Positions 63,914 through 64,000 of a stretch of 64,000 nt of DNA are shown in pieces. This DNA comes from Chitinophaga filiformis (lineage in GTDB: Bacteria; Bacteroidota; Bacteroidia; Chitinophagales; Chitinophagaceae). The stretch is from NCBI RefSeq assembly GCF_023100805.1, contig NZ_CP095855.1, forward strand, positions 6,799,001 to 6,863,000. Reading direction: 5' to 3'. The position numbers and the translations under genes were made by a program. The notes under the pieces are model-generated. The model was not told the origin of the DNA and did no database searches. It saw only the letters and a program-made list of their open reading frames with translations. Numbering within the stretch: the first letter of the stretch is position 1; each line of letters begins with the position of its first letter.

Positions 63914-64000
63914 CTACTTACCCAGATGCATGTTGATAAAAGGTAGTCTCCTTAATCCCCTGGGATTGTTCAATGCCACATTGAATAACCCTATTTGTAC
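63914..64000 (-). CDS. C-terminal end of an unknown minus-strand gene
   Basis: Reading in from the window edge on the minus strand gives 28 residues, starting VQIGLFNVALNN and ending FINMHLGK, before a TAG at 63914. The QIGLFN piece resembles repeats in some Bacteroidota surface proteins (QxGLxN), but this is too short to assign. It converges with susD4 across a shared terminator. Confidence 0.45.
   Translation of the reverse strand, partial: VQIGLFNVALNNPRGLRRLPFINMHLGK

Noticed and set aside
1..64000. CRISPR arrays, tRNA or rRNA genes, insertion sequences and phage genes
   Set aside because: I looked for regularly spaced repeats with unique spacers, cloverleaf patterns, transposase motifs and terminal inverted repeats, and found none. 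The tandem repeats present are within genes or short regulatory arrays.

Overview
The window looks like chromosome of a Chitinophaga-like member of the Bacteroidota. The reasons are four SusC/SusD pairs, a hybrid two-component regulator with a sensor beta-propeller, type IX secretion C-terminal domains on two enzymes, Bacteroidota-style -7 boxes (TAnnTTTG), and many lipoproteins. I see no rRNA, tRNA, CRISPR array, insertion sequence or phage gene. This is family-level inference from gene content; nothing in the sequence fixes the species.

Layout. 1-3.2 kb: the start of a DinB-like gene, then a minus-strand set (GT87-type integral membrane glycosyltransferase, polyprenyl-phosphate-type GT2, NodB-type deacetylase) that looks like a small surface-glycan module. 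3.7-7.2 kb: a secreted alpha-L-rhamnosidase-like enzyme with three N-terminal crystallin-type repeats. 7.3-16.4 kb: mnmD, then a carbohydrate locus (lacI-type regulator and GH43 lipoprotein on plus; susC1/susD1 on minus; a divergent receiver-AraC regulator). 16.4-24.8 kb: a HEAGH protein, a small exported protein, a complete RND efflux operon (adaptor, pump, outer membrane channel), and a secreted GH130-type enzyme. 24.9-28.1 kb: two SRPBCC proteins flanking a minus-strand set of a four-cysteine exported peptide, a DUF4221-like lipoprotein and a CxxC lipoprotein. 28.2-38.8 kb: a minus-strand polysaccharide utilisation locus (PUL) with PL6, susC2, susD2, GH105 and GH97. 38.9-40.5 kb: a serpin-like and an AOC-barrel-like exported protein. 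40.7-54.5 kb: a plus-strand PUL with the hybrid regulator, susC3, susD3, a surface glycan-binding protein, a clan GH-A glycosidase and an MFS transporter. 54.5-58.4 kb: truncated haemoglobin, an ABM-domain protein, a divergent HxlR regulator and a YncE/phosphoesterase fusion. 58.8-63.8 kb: susC4/susD4 and a terminator, then the end of an unknown minus-strand gene.

How the genes work together. Each SusC/SusD pair should import oligosaccharides across the outer membrane, and the nearby secreted enzymes (GH78, GH43, PL6, GH105, GH97, GH-A) should produce or trim them. None of the four SusC proteins shows an N-terminal STN domain, so sigma/anti-sigma control is unlikely. Control seems to rest on the LacI protein (matching operators before lacI, susC1 and susC2) and on the hybrid regulator (three direct repeats at exact 21-bp spacing before susC3). 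The most interesting signals are these two sets of regulatory sites, the PL6/GH105/GH97 locus with no sulfatase, the serpin-like gene pair, the four-cysteine peptide cluster, and the crystallin-repeat rhamnosidase. All functions are read from motifs and context; no database search was run.
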